A stretch of DNA of 63,967 nt from Welwitschia mirabilis (taxonomy: Eukaryota > Gnetophyta > Gnetopsida > Welwitschiales), in contig JBOZIK010000001.1 in the NCBI GenBank assembly GCA_051453625.1, positions 256,058,051 to 256,122,017 of the forward strand, in the 5' to 3' direction. A program made the translations under genes and the position numbers. Every line of letters begins with the position of its first letter. The stretch's first letter is position 1. Shown here in pieces: positions 1-11,140 of this stretch. The notes under the pieces are model-generated. The model was given only the letters and a program-made list of their open reading frames with translations. It searched no databases and was not told the DNA's origin.

Positions 1-2225
1 CTTTTGATAGAGGATAAGAATGAGGATTTAATTCCTTACTAAGTAAGTAATGTTCATAAGTTTAGAATAAGAAAAGCAAGCATTTAATTTTGGGGTATCA
101 TAGCATTAGAGTAAGTCAAAAGTTTTCAACATTAGAAATTTTAGGGCGTCACAACAACTCTGTGAACTTAAAAAATATACCATTATGTTTAAGAAGTTGA
201 AAATACAACTCCCTTGATCTAGAATATTCAACAACCTATTTTAGAGTATTCTTTTGTTACAAAGAATATGAAGCACTAAAATCCTTTAAGTCCATGATTT
301 TTTCTTAAAGTTATCTTTCTTTTTTAACTCAAATATTCAAGTGATGTATGCTTGGACGATGCGTTGATCTGAAGACAAGATCACTATTTCTAGATGACAG
401 AAGTAAGGAAATAAAAATAAAATAACTCATGTTATATATTGAAGGATTAAAAATAAAGTTACTTCTAAATAGAAATGTATGAAAACTCTTCTAAATAATA
501 GCACAAGATTTTCAATTCCATAAGCAAAATAAAGGATTAAAAAAGTTAATCTATTGAATTTAGTCCTATCACATGTTGCTAGATTTATGTAGGAACTACA
601 ACCATTGTTCAAAAGGAGGATTTACTAAAGAAATTAAATCAACTTTATAATCTACAAAAATACCTATCCATTTCAATTTATACAATACAAAATGTTATTT
701 TTTTTTAAATTTTAAATATGGAATATAAGTTCATATTTTCCTTTATACTAATGCTTTAAGTAAGCATAAATTACAATTTAATAGATTTAATAAACCTCAT
801 CGATAACATGTCAAACTATCAAGTATTTTAATAATCCTTTGAGTAATTAAAGATCCATTAATAAATTTTTTCTTTAATGTGGCATTAACATTTCATTGAA
901 ATTAATATAGTGTCTTTGAAAACACCCTTTAATGATCTTATGAGCCATCAAAGAAGTTCATCAAAGAGATGTAATTATTGATTATTATAACTCATGACTT
1001 TGATGATATCCTTTAATAATCCTATAAGCCATCAAAGTAATTGAAGACATGTGGTAATAGATTAATTTCAAAGTGTCCTATTTATAATCCTATAATCATC
1101 AATAGAGTATAATAAAGGAACTAGAGAGGAGTGAAGTCATTACCTAACTTCTTTTCTCTATCACTTTTCAATCCCTTCCATCCTTAACTGGTCCATTAAG
1201 GAGATCAATGATTTTCTTTATGATCATGTTAAAGTAGGTAGTTAATTAGAGTAAATGAAGAGAGAATTTATAAAAGAAAAAATACCTTCATCTTCATATT
1301 TGTAGGGACCTTTTATGAAAGGATCAATAAAGGATACCTCAACACTTTCAATGAATGTATTTGAGGATGAGACATGCTATAATTAATTTTGTTAATAAGG
1401 ACACTAATGAAAATTAGAAAGGGAAGAAGGGTAAATTAGTTAGCTTAGTGAAAATTGAGTTACTATTAAAATTTTTATGTTAACCCACTCTAGTAAAACT
1501 ATTTAGTTAAATTTTAAAGGAGATAAGTACAATAGTTAATTTTACTTTCAATAAAAAGCAGGGTTTTTCATGAAAAATTAATAAATGCAAATTGAAGTTA
1601 AGTAAATTATAGGTTATAAAAGTAGAAAGTGTTATTTACAGTTGTAAATTTTAGTCTATCCTACATCCAAAACTTTTAACAAAACCTTAGGATTATCAAG
1701 TTATTCTTTAAAGTATTTACATTACATTTCACATGGCTGTTAGTGATAAAAGTAAGAACACTTAAAACTAGTAATATTCTATTAAATGAAGTATTGCATG
1801 TTATAATATGTGTTCTTTATTTTTATTTTCCTTGTCTTAGTACCTTTTATAATAAAAAATATATTATGTGCCTTTTCTAAATGTCCATATTTTTCTAAAT
1901 TTAAGTCATATTTAATAGAGTTAAAATGAGTTGGTTTCTTTACTTTTAAAGGTTAGTATGATGAATCCCTTATTTGAAGTTTTTAGTCTTTTGTTACATG
2001 TTTAAAGTAAAATATTATAGTGAAAATAAAATATATGGATATTAGTTTTAATAAAGATTTTATTAATGAAATTATAAAAGGAATTGAGTTAGGAATTATA
2101 TTATTAGGAAAGGATAAGGAGTATATTATTTACTCATGAGTAGAGAAAGTAAGAAGAGTTTTTGAAGTGAAATCAAGAAAGGTAAAATACAATTATTAGA
2201 TGGAACCTCTAAAATTATAATTTAT
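1..2225. other. Unassigned AT-rich sequence left of G1
   Basis: No gene, LTR pair or retroelement domain was recognised on either strand. Reading frames are short and stop-rich. The only structure seen is an imperfect direct repeat near 926-1063. It is probably old transposon DNA, judged only from composition and neighbours. Confidence 0.5.
926..1063. repeat. Imperfect tandem repeat, about 85-bp period
   Basis: A segment beginning cctttaatgatcttatgagc at 926 recurs from about 1011 with a few transitions (cctttaataatcctataagc), including the shared word gccatcaaag. A weaker third copy may begin near 1077. No function is suggested. Confidence 0.55.
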
Positions 2226-3420
2226 TATTTAAGGTTAAATTTTACAAAAATTAATTAAAACTCGTGTTGTAGCAAAGTCTCAGTGTTATCAAATAAATGA
2301 GGATAAATAAAGGTAGAAAAGTAAACAATACAAAACTTCTCTAAACTTGTAAAGAATTCAAAACTAAATGTAAATTAAGATTGTGATGAAATTCCTTCTA
2401 ATGAAAAAAGTTTGGAAGTGAACTAGCTTTAAAGGACTAACCTAAATATTTTAACAATAAATTCTTGAATTCAACAATATAATGCAAGTTCTTGAATAAA
2501 CTTTAAAATTGCCAATTCATTATGACTTAGATAATGATGATATAATCTCATTTAACATATGAATAAAGGTGAATCTTTTAATTACTTGGTCTTTCACATC
2601 CTAGTGTAAGTATGCAAAGTGGGCAAAAAATATCTAAAGATCATCAAGTAGGATGAACTGTAAATTAAAATCTGAGCAAAAGAAACTCACTCAGAAAAGA
2701 AGAATACTTGATAAAAATGTAGCTTTGTTTAAGCATTAAAAATTCAATGTTAATTATAACTTAAAATCAAGAATTAAGATCTACTTCTATTTTATTAAAT
2801 AACAAGAATTGTAGTACATTGAAAGAATAAAACTAAAGTTAATATGGAATCATCAAGCTATCCTTAAAGCTAATCATCTTTTAAAGGGGGAGTTTAGAAT
2901 GACATAGTAAAGATCTATGATTTAAGGGATATAGTTCTTTCATCACCAAAATATTCTTACAAATGAGGGTTCTTGGTCCTTTATATAGTTGAAAATAGTG
3001 TTGGGATTTCTTGATTAAGGTTTTTATTAAGGTTTTACAAGCAATAATCTAACACTTTTATAACCTCATATTTTGGCTAAGTTTGATTTCATAACTAACC
3101 CCATAACCAGAATCTGATTGCTTTCCCAAGACAACTTTAAAATGTAATGTTGAGGATGTTCTGCTCTAAAGGACTAGTGGTATTAGTAACCATGATGGTG
3201 GTGCTAACATTTTATACTAGAATACTTCCATCTTTTGGCATGTACCCAAAGATGTAACATAATGCATGAAATCATAATGGAGAAATACATAAGTCTATAA
3301 ATTACATTAAAAATGATATAATACATATTTTTATGATAAAGTAGTTAATTTAGTATCCTTACTTAAGCTAAATTGGCCTAACCCACTAGGTCTAAGTTTC
3401 AATTTTCACATGTTATTACA
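2226..3420 (-). repeat. G1 3' LTR
   Basis: Pairs with 9988-11140: both contain ttacaaaaatt, tgttgtag and gtctcagtgttat near the plus-strand start, and tcaaattatt/cttaagctaaatt words and acatgttatta at the end. On the plus strand the copy runs from a decayed TG (TATTTAAGG, versus TGTTCAAGG in the partner) to CA at 3419-3420. Confidence 0.85.
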
Positions 3421-3430
3421 CCTCCTAACT
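3421..3430 (-). promoter_or_regulatory. G1 polypurine tract
   Basis: The plus strand reads cctcctaact, so the minus strand reads agttaggagg directly before the 3' LTR. This is the expected plus-strand primer position. G2 has ccccccataccccaa and G5 has catcccccaaac in the same place. Confidence 0.65.
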
Positions 3431-3768
3431 ATACTTTTACTAGACTCTTAGCAAAATATATGATAAAGAATGACTTACCATGGAAAAATTCTAAAGAAGA
3501 GCATTTAAGTATGTAAAAATGATATAATTTTTGAAAATTTTTTATCATATTTTAAAAAATTAAGCATTAAAATTATAAAAATTATTGAAAAATATATATG
3601 GTGTACTTGCGAACCAAAAATAAACTTTATTCTTAAAGTTTGAAAAGATAGAAAAATTAAATGCAAATTTTGAGAATGCAATGATACTTGAAAAATCAAT
3701 AAATAAAGTACTTCATTACATGTATTTTTTTATTACAACTACAAAAGAGAGAAAATAGTGAAATGCAA

Positions 3769-3916
3769 ACTTAGACTACCATGCATAACAAGTAAAAATA
3801 AAAAAGTATAATTCTAACTAAATGACCATCTACGAGAAACCGACTTAGACTACCATGCATAACAAGTAAAAATAAAAAGGTATAATTCTAACTAAATGAC
3901 CATTTACGAGAAACTG
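3769..3916. repeat. Near-perfect 74-bp tandem duplication in G1
   Basis: The segment starting acttagactaccatgcataa at 3769 is repeated at 3843 with only about three transitions across 74 bases. G2 shows a single copy at the matching place (about 18780-18840). The duplication is therefore younger than the element. Confidence 0.9.
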
Positions 3917-3949
3917 TTCAGTCTAATTTTTGTTAATTTTAGTCTTCTT

Positions 3950-5660
3950 GCATGAGAGGTCTTTTCTCACTTGGTAATTTTCTTCATTTTACCCCATAAT
4001 TTTGCAATTCATGTATTATATTCCTTTGATATCTATTCAAGAAATGTTTTACTGGAAGAGGAATATGAAGAATGTAGAAGATGGGGGAAAGGAGAAGAAG
4101 AAGGATGATAAGAGGTCTATCCAATAGGCTCTTTACCTTTATGGCGAGTTATTAGAGGTATATAAGGCATGACATAAGGAGGAATAGTACAAAGAGAAGA
4201 TGGGTTATGCTAAATTTCTTCTTCTTATTCTAGTTGCTATTTTTCTTGTAGTTGTTTGTGCTACTACCTTAAGATGCAATCTGTATTCCTGTACTTCTAG
4301 ATCTAGGCTATCTTATAGGTGGTAATAGTTTTAATTTAAGATCTATTCTAACTCTCACAATTCAAAGTTTGGTATAGGTTTTTGCAGATAATATTAGAGA
4401 TAAGATAGGACAAGAAAAGGTTTTTATTATGTCATACATGATTGATGATTTTCCTAAATAGAAATTAGACAATATCAAAAGGTTGATTAGTTTGGATAAT
4501 TCTAATAATATTAAGGTAACTACTTTAGGTATAAGTAAAGTTAAAAGTGGATAGGATATTATGAGTAATAAAATGAAATAAGGCTAATTATCTTTTATTC
4601 AAAACTTTGTAAAGTAAGTCTCCTTCTCTATTAGGTGCATGTAAGACTTCTAAAGCATGAAAACAATATTCAAAAGTTTTGAGTAGAGTAAAAGGAAAAT
4701 GCTAAAAATGTGCAACTCCTAAAACAACCTTAAAATGTACTAAGGAAATTGAAAAATAAGTTTAGTATATATGAAAATGGATCACTGAGGGATCTTCGTA
4801 ATCTAAAGAAGAATTCTTATAAAATTTTAGCACTTCTTTAGGATGGTAAAAATCATTGGCCTTATTTAACAAGTAGTTCCAACCTTTGATTTCTATTATT
4901 ATCAAGTGGAATAGAGAATATATATTTAAAAATGAATCAAATATTCCTTCTTTAGAAAAGGCCTCTTATCTACTATTTCTGATTCCTAAAAGATCAGTAG
5001 TAGAATAGAAAGGAAATAGAAGAAATACAAAGATAAGGAGAGACAAAGTAAAACAATCTATGTTATCTTAAAGAAATGAGAAAATAAAGGAAAATATGAG
5101 ATGGATTAGGAAATAAATTGATCAAAAATAATATAAATAGTCTTGATCTAAAATCTAAGTACTAAAAAATGCATAATAAAATCAAACATATAGAAACAGA
5201 CATGTGAGAAGAGAAATCGATAGTAGTGCCAATGAGTGTAAGTGGTGGCACCAGTATATGGCTTTAGTTGGAAGACTTGAAGTGGGAAGAAATAAGGGTT
5301 GCAATAATAGGAATAGTAAAATTATACATTAGGACATAGGATTTTATAGAGGTGAGAAAGAATATAATCATAAAATTACTTCAGTTCATCAATGGCTAGG
5401 AGGAAAAGATCATGAATCAAAATAAAAATCAAGTAGTCATTTCATAACAAGCCCAAGTGTGTTTTCAGATGTGTTTTTTCATAGAGTGGGGATGGTAAAA
5501 ATGGCAATGCCAATGGATGTAAAAATGTGAGATAATGATGGACATGAATCTTAATAAAAAATCTTATAAATAAAAAAGAAAAAATTCCTAAGTTGATGGC
5601 CTTGTTATTCAAATTTTTCTGAATATTATGTTTTATTTCAAGGATTAAAATTCCATGCAA
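3950..5660 (-). pseudogene. G1 3' reading frame Y (unrecognised, conserved in G2 and G3)
   Basis: Not recognised by name. Three segments translate on the minus strand and match G2 and G3 when read in the same sense. Near 5580-5660 is an N-terminal stretch with AINLGIFSFLFIR (G2 has AIELGLLSLAFIR). Near 4560-4660 is APNREGDLLYK (G3 has APNGEGSLSCK). Near 4380-4500 is QFLFRKIINHV (G2 KFLFKTIINHIGH, G3 KCIFKTIVDYIGH). A C-terminal part holds IPPYVMP at about 4166-4185 (G2 IPPYVTP). The frame lies between the protease and the PPT, the place of env-like or extra 3' frames in Athila and SIRE elements. It is loosely similar in layout to the plant transposon protein domains found there, but I infer no function. 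Several in-frame stops and shifts are present. Confidence 0.6.
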
Positions 5661-5892
5661 GTAAGGTATACATTAAGTAAACTCATAGAAATTCAAGAAT
5701 TAGTAATAAAATTTCAAGTACAAATGTTAAGGAAAGTATAACATAAGAAAATCTTCAATTCCCATCTTTTCTTTCTATATTTTTATCTTTCTACAATCAT
5801 ACATATTTCTATTTATAAGATTTAGATATAATAAGCATCCAGTGTTATGAAATTTTCTTGTAACAAAGTTAAACATGTTATTCTTGAAGAAA

Positions 5893-6003
5893 TTAGTGTT
5901 GCATTATTAGCGAGCATTTATAGCCTAATGTAGTTAATCACACCATGAATAAATAATTAGAGTTACATTTCTAATAAATTTCCATAGCCTTAGTATAGTT
6001 AAC
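5893..6003. repeat. G-family 64-bp tandem repeat (G1 copy)
   Basis: Two units starting at 5893 and 5957 share ttag(t/a)gtt(g/a)cat and (c)atagcc.ta.t.tagttaa. The same pair occurs in G2 (39015, 39080), G3 (46486, 46550) and inverted in D (54044, about 54110). It separates block X from frame Y and does not read through as protein. Confidence 0.75.
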
Positions 6004-6319
6004 TAAACTCAATTAACTAATCAAAGATAACATGTACTTTTGGAAAAAAGATATCTTCTTATGTTGATTTTGCTTCTCATGTTCATCATCTTTATGCACA
6101 TAGGAGGGATCCTTGGCTCATTAAACTAATTAAAAAATATTTTATTTCCATAAAATGCTTGAAAACAAAAAGAGTATAACATGAAAATAAATTTCACCTT
6201 TTTAACCATACTTTGTAAAATTAAAGACTTTAAGTAAAGTTAACCTTAATAAGCTAACTTAAAATAACTGTAAATTATTCTTGAATAGTAAAGGTGTACT
6301 CAACTTCTATTGAAAGTTG

Positions 6320-6400
6320 TAATGCCAACATGATGATTAATTCTTATGATATCATGGATGTATGAAAGAGGTGGATGATTTATGTGCTTAATGACATGGT
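6320..6400 (-). pseudogene. G1 conserved block X
   Basis: The minus strand reads a short stretch like PLSYIHDIIRIN. It matches PFIHEIIKIN in G2 (39395-39470), LPFLYEFMRLSDP in G3 (47063-47269) and LPFIYEFLKLNDP in D (53630-53700). It lies downstream of the protease, where reverse transcriptase would begin, but resembles no reverse transcriptase motif. Function unknown. Confidence 0.5.
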
Positions 6401-6749
6401 TTGAAAATGAAATTAATGTATAGAAAGACTTAAAGAAATAATAATGATTAGGTTCTCTATGAATAAAACATCATTACATGTCATTGTACTTATTATGATG
6501 TGTCTTAACTAATTAAATCTACAACCATAAGAAAGTTTGTAAATTTCATACAAAGAAAACAACTCAGAAGTGTTGTGATCATGTGGCTTACACTAAAGCA
6601 AATGACTATCCAAAAAAGATGGAAGAAGGATAAAATTTTCATGGGATGACTCTCCATAAAATTGTAAAATGTAAAAAGGACATGTAAAGTAAAAACAACA
6701 GAGTCTAAGCATTCAAAATCAGATGAAGTTAAAATGATTTTCTAACACC

Positions 6750-7230
6750 TCAATAAAGGAGCAAAAGGATCATAAGAGGAAGAAAATTTTGATCACTAAG
6801 AAAAGAGTTAGAATTATGACTTCTATTAATAAAATCAATTTCGTTAATGTTCCTTAGTAATTTAACAGTATTAAAGATGTTCAAGTTCATTGTTATATTA
6901 CAAAATAAAATTTTCATTATATTATTTCTCTCATTGATAAGAGAGTTAGATGTCAAAGGGAAAGAACTACCTAAAATAATGGAAACTAATTGGTATCTTA
7001 CTGATTTCATATCTAACACAATGTAATCTATCAATAAATAAAAATTATTTACTTTAATAATTAAGTATTTTATTATTCATATTAATGACTTTAAAGATTT
7101 ATTATCTAATTTTAATTGAAGTTTTATTTGTTTAAAATCATTTAAGCCAAGCTCCTTGTAAACAGAATGGAGTAAGAGATTGATGCTTACTTCATGATAT
7201 AATAAGTCTTACTTAAATGTTTTATCTCTA
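6750..7230 (-). pseudogene. G1 gypsy protease relic
   Basis: An aspartic protease of the retroviral type, which would cleave the Gag-Pol polyprotein. Minus strand 7034-6750 starts with IDYIVLDMKSV and continues IILGSSFPLTSNSLI and ITMNLNIFN. This matches the gypsy pattern of a D-x-G-A-S active site, then an LGRPFL-type motif, then an LNIFN-type motif. Upstream, 7230-7040 reads SINLLLHSVYKELGL, the stretch following the active site. The catalytic loop is lost: G2 keeps LDLGAS, while G1 has LDHEVS. The frame is interrupted upstream of 7034. I am confident of the family, not of any activity. Confidence 0.8.
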
Positions 7231-8970
7231 ATTTTAATAGATATTGTTGGATAATCAAGGTTTTCTACTTTAAGGGGATCTGATGTTTTATTATTTTGTT
7301 GATTTACTAATCTAGAGAGGCTTTTTTCTTAACATGCATTCTCTTCTTTGCTGTGCACATTTCATGAAGAAATTTTACATAAAGAGGGCACTTGTTTGAT
7401 AGATTCTAGAAAAGGCATGTTAATTTTTAATTCCTTAGAAATCTCTAAGGCCTATAGTTGTTTCTTTGTAATATTATCCTTTCTAAGATATTATAGAAAT
7501 GGTAGGAGTTATAGGTAAATGTTCATGGAATTTTCTAATTTCTCTGTTATTTTATTTTTCTCATTGTTATTCACGGGTATTGGCTCCTAATTTATTTGGT
7601 TTTTCTCTAGTTATTGGTTTATTTCTTTTCTACTCTTAAAATGAATAACCTTAATTTCTTCAATGTAATTATGCTCTATTCTTTTTATAATTTTAACTCC
7701 TCTTAAACTTAGTCTTAGCCTTCTTGGAAGTTTATCAAGCTCTCAATGGTTTAAAGAAGAGAGAATGTGGATGGTGGTTATTGAAGCTATTGCAGGTTTT
7801 AGTTAAGTTTTTGATTTATTTGCATTTGTAATTGTATGAACTTCTTAAAGGTATCCTTCAATGAATTTGATAAAGAAGAGTTGTAGTTTGATGAGGAATG
7901 GTAGGATTAATAGGATTAGTTTGAAGCTAAGGGATAAGGATGAGAAGAAGATGAAAAGGATTTTCTAATATAACATGTATGAGCTTGATTATGAGTATTA
8001 TCCTATTTTAAAAAAAAGTTTGGATGGTTCCTTCATCCAATATTATAGTTAATTGAGTACAAATCATTTTATGATCCTACCAATGATGGCCTATGGCATT
8101 AACTTATTCATTAATTATATTTTGAAAAAAGGTATGGAGGGATACCTAGCTATTTTATTAGAAATTATATGGCAAATCAACCACTTGAATTTAGAGGTTG
8201 TGGTTTTAGTAGAAAGCTCATCTAATTTATTATTTACATCAAAATTATCAAGTACTCTAAAAAAACTTGTTCATCTAAATAAATGTTGGAATCTAGATGG
8301 TTTAGCATGTTTTTGATAATTTTTAGAGCTTTTAACTATAAATTCTAGATAGTTACAAATGTTCTCTAATTCAAAATTTAGAAAACTGCTCCTACTCATC
8401 AATTTGATCAACTACCTATTGTTTGATGAAAATCTTTCATAGAAGAAGCTAATAAATCTACCTAGTTCAAATCCATATTGTGGACATTTTTGTAACAGAT
8501 CTTTAAACCTTTCTAATATATGAAAGTTTCATGATATTTTTATTAATAATTCATGACTTCTTACCTCAGGGAATTAGTTTTATAAATTGAAAAAAATTAA
8601 AAATGAAATATTTATTTTAGTTATTTTAGGTCCTATTAGAGAGATGTTTCAGAGTGTATAACTAGGCTTTTGTATTTTCTTTTAGGGAGAATATGAAAAG
8701 GATCAGTCTACGAGCATATGTAATATTAGGAGACTAGTGTATGGTTGATTACATGCATTTAAATTCCTTTAAGTATAGTTTTAATTCTTCTAATCTTAAA
8801 ACATTAAAATGTGGAAGGAGTTAGATAGTAAATGATTTGAAGTCTAACCTACATGTTATTTGGAATTGGATTATTCAAGATGATGTTCCTAAGTATTACA
8901 ATTAGAGATAATCTTTAAGATTTTACCTAGGTAAAGGATTGTTAAGGAAATTTGACTAGTTTTGAAATAC
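7231..8970 (-). pseudogene. G1 gag relic
   Basis: Gag would form the virus-like particle. About 7380-7300 (minus) reads SIKQVPSL, a CTAKKRM-like stretch and a KKA(F/S)L motif, the region just before protease in plant gypsy polyproteins. Around 8055-8006 it reads INYNIG*RNHPNF, the decayed form of the conserved TYNPGWRNHPNF motif of this gag clade; G2 and G3 carry it too. A plus-strand frame at 8053-8316 is an antisense shadow. Many stops and frameshifts make the exact ends uncertain. Confidence 0.75.
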
Positions 8971-9756
8971 ATATTGACTAGGATTTTGAGTTGATTACTA
9001 GTTTAGAAAATAAGCTTATAAATCTTGTAGTAATTCTTCATTTGAAAATGAGATTTGTTATTATTATAATGAAGGTTGTGAAATGTGGATTATGCATTTA
9101 GAATGAATTGTTGTACTTTTTGTTATTCATATAACTCTCCATGAGATTGATTTATAAAAGGAGATCTCTATTCATTATTATTACTAGTACTAGGTTTCAT
9201 GACTTCATTAAACAGGATTCTAAATAGACATCCTTAATTGTTACATGTCTAAGACAAGCAAGTAAATACGTTCTTGAGTAATTCCAAGAGAAAAAATAAT
9301 TTCAAATGATAATAAAGGCTTCAGATAAAGTTACAAAGTAGAATTCATAAGAAAGCTAGTAGTTCTGATGAGGTATGATGGTGGAACTAGTTATTTGGCA
9401 TTTTATGTTTTAGGAAAATAATAAATTAAATACTATCACAGTGCAAAATGGTTTGAGTTACAAGAAAGAAAAAATAAATAGTATAAAATAAAGTGGTAGA
9501 GAACTATGAAAAACAAATCCTATGAAAAAAACCTAAATATTTTTTCTATTTTTGAAAATATTTTTAAGAAGAAACAAAACATGTAAGAAAATTGAAAGTA
9601 ATTACTAAAAAAATGTTAAAAAATAGAATGAAGTTATTATGAGTTTGGAACACAAGCCTATAGAAAATTCATTAGACCTAGAAAGATGGATATGATAATA
9701 TATTTAGATTAGAGAAAAAAGATTGATGAAAATTTATAAAACTTAGAAAAAGGGAT

Positions 9757-9892
9757 CAGTTTGAGTATCACTAAAATTAATGAGTACCAACCACCATAGA
9801 GTATAAAAATGTAAATAAAACATAGGGAAAAAATCAAGATCAGCTTAAGTAACACTATAAATGACTAATTCCAACTACTGGAGGTGTAAAAA
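9757..9892. repeat. G1 leader tandem repeat, 84-bp period
   Basis: Units begin at 9757 (cagtttgagtatcacta) and 9841 (cagcttaagtaacacta), and each continues into a gtaccaaccacc-like and a gtgtaaaaa-like word. The pair lies in the leader between PBS and gag. G2 has the same pair at 42924 and 43007, and D has a copy at 51184. Confidence 0.7.
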
Positions 9893-9963
9893 GATTTAAA
9901 ACTAAACTAAAATGCATGAAAGAAAAAATATTATACACGCACTATGAAGAAATGTTATTATTA

Positions 9964-9981
9964 TCCCTAGAAACAGTGCCA
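9964..9981 (-). promoter_or_regulatory. G1 primer-binding site
   Basis: The plus strand tccctagaaacagtgcca is the decayed complement of the TGGCGCC...GGGGA primer site typical of Athila/Tat-type gypsy elements. It lies six bases from the 5' LTR and fixes the element's orientation as minus. Confidence 0.75.
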
Positions 9982-9987
9982 AAAATC

Positions 9988-11140
9988 TGTTCAAGGCCAA
10001 TTTTTACAAAAATTGGTCAAGACTCATGTTGTAGAAAAGTCTCAGTGTTATTCAATTTACATGGATAAATCAAGGTAGAAAACCAAATAGCGATAATACA
10101 AAACTTCTCTAAACTTACAAAGAATTCAAAACAAAATGTAAATAAATATTGTAATAAAAGGACTTCTAATAATGAAAGTATAAAAGAAAACTAACTTTAA
10201 AAAAATAACCTAAATCTTCTAATAAAAATCATTTAATTCAACAATATAATGTGAATTCCTGAATAAACCTTAAAATTGTCAAGTCATTATGGATTAAATC
10301 CTGATGACATAATCTCATTCATCACATGAGTAGTGGTGAATCTCTTAGTCACTTTGATCTTTCATAGCCTAGTGTAAGCACAAAAAGTAAGAAACAGATG
10401 CCCAAAGACCATCAAATAAAATAAAACTAAAATGTGAGTAAAAGAGACTTACTTATAAAACAAGAATAATTTACAAATATGTAGTTTAATTTAAGCATTA
10501 AAAGTACAATGTTAATTATAAATCAAAATCAAAAATAAAGATCTAATTTTATTTTATTAAATAATAGAAATTATAGTACATTAAATAAAGAAAACTAGAG
10601 TTGATATAAAATCATCAACCTAGCCTTAAAGATAACCCCTCCTAAAGGAAAAGTTTAGAAACATAGTGATGATCCTACTCTTCAAGGGATGGTTCTTTTA
10701 TAGGTGAAAACAAGATTAGGGTTTCTTAATTAGGGTTTTACATTTAGGGTTTTATCAATGATAATTTAACACTTATACAGTTGTGCATTTTGGTCAAGTT
10801 TAATGTTGTAACTATCTAACCCTATAATTAAAAAATAATTACATTTCTAAGGTGGCTTCAAAATGTAATGTTAAGGATGTTTTGCCTAAAGAGACTAAGG
10901 GCATTAGTGACCTAGATGATAGTGCTAGAATTTTCAATTAAAATAATTCCATCTTTTAGCATATACTCTATAATGTAACATAATGGTTAAAATCATCATG
11001 AAGAAATACATAAGTTAACAAATTACATTAAAAATAATAGAAGACATTTTTTATGATAAAATAATTAACTAAATGTCTTTACTTAAGCTAAATTAGTGAG
11101 GTATACTAGCTCTAAATATTAATTTTTACATGTTATTACT
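9988..11140 (-). repeat. G1 5' LTR
   Basis: Starts tgttcaaggcc on the plus strand and ends with acatgttatta at 11139, pairing with 2226-3420. The promoter would lie here on the minus strand, but no convincing TATA box was chosen in this AT-rich sequence. Confidence 0.85.

Larger units (their letters stand above)
2226..11140 (-). mobile_element. G1: non-autonomous gypsy LTR retrotransposon
   Basis: Two direct repeats of about 1.2 kb (2226-3420 and 9988-11140) bracket an internal region read on the minus strand. Next to the right LTR is a decayed gypsy-type PBS; next to the left LTR is a minus-strand purine tract. In sense order the inside holds a leader with an 84-bp tandem repeat, gag, protease, a short conserved block X, a 64-bp tandem repeat and a 3' reading frame Y. 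No reverse transcriptase, RNase H or integrase was recognised, although room for them (about 3 kb) would be expected between protease and the 3' frame. Every frame is broken by stops. Flanks tttat and ttctc do not form a clear TSD. G2 and G3 share the layout. Confidence 0.85.

Noticed and set aside
6750-7034. Possible host gene on the minus strand
   Set aside because: The LGRPFL-like and LNIFN motifs show it is gypsy protease.
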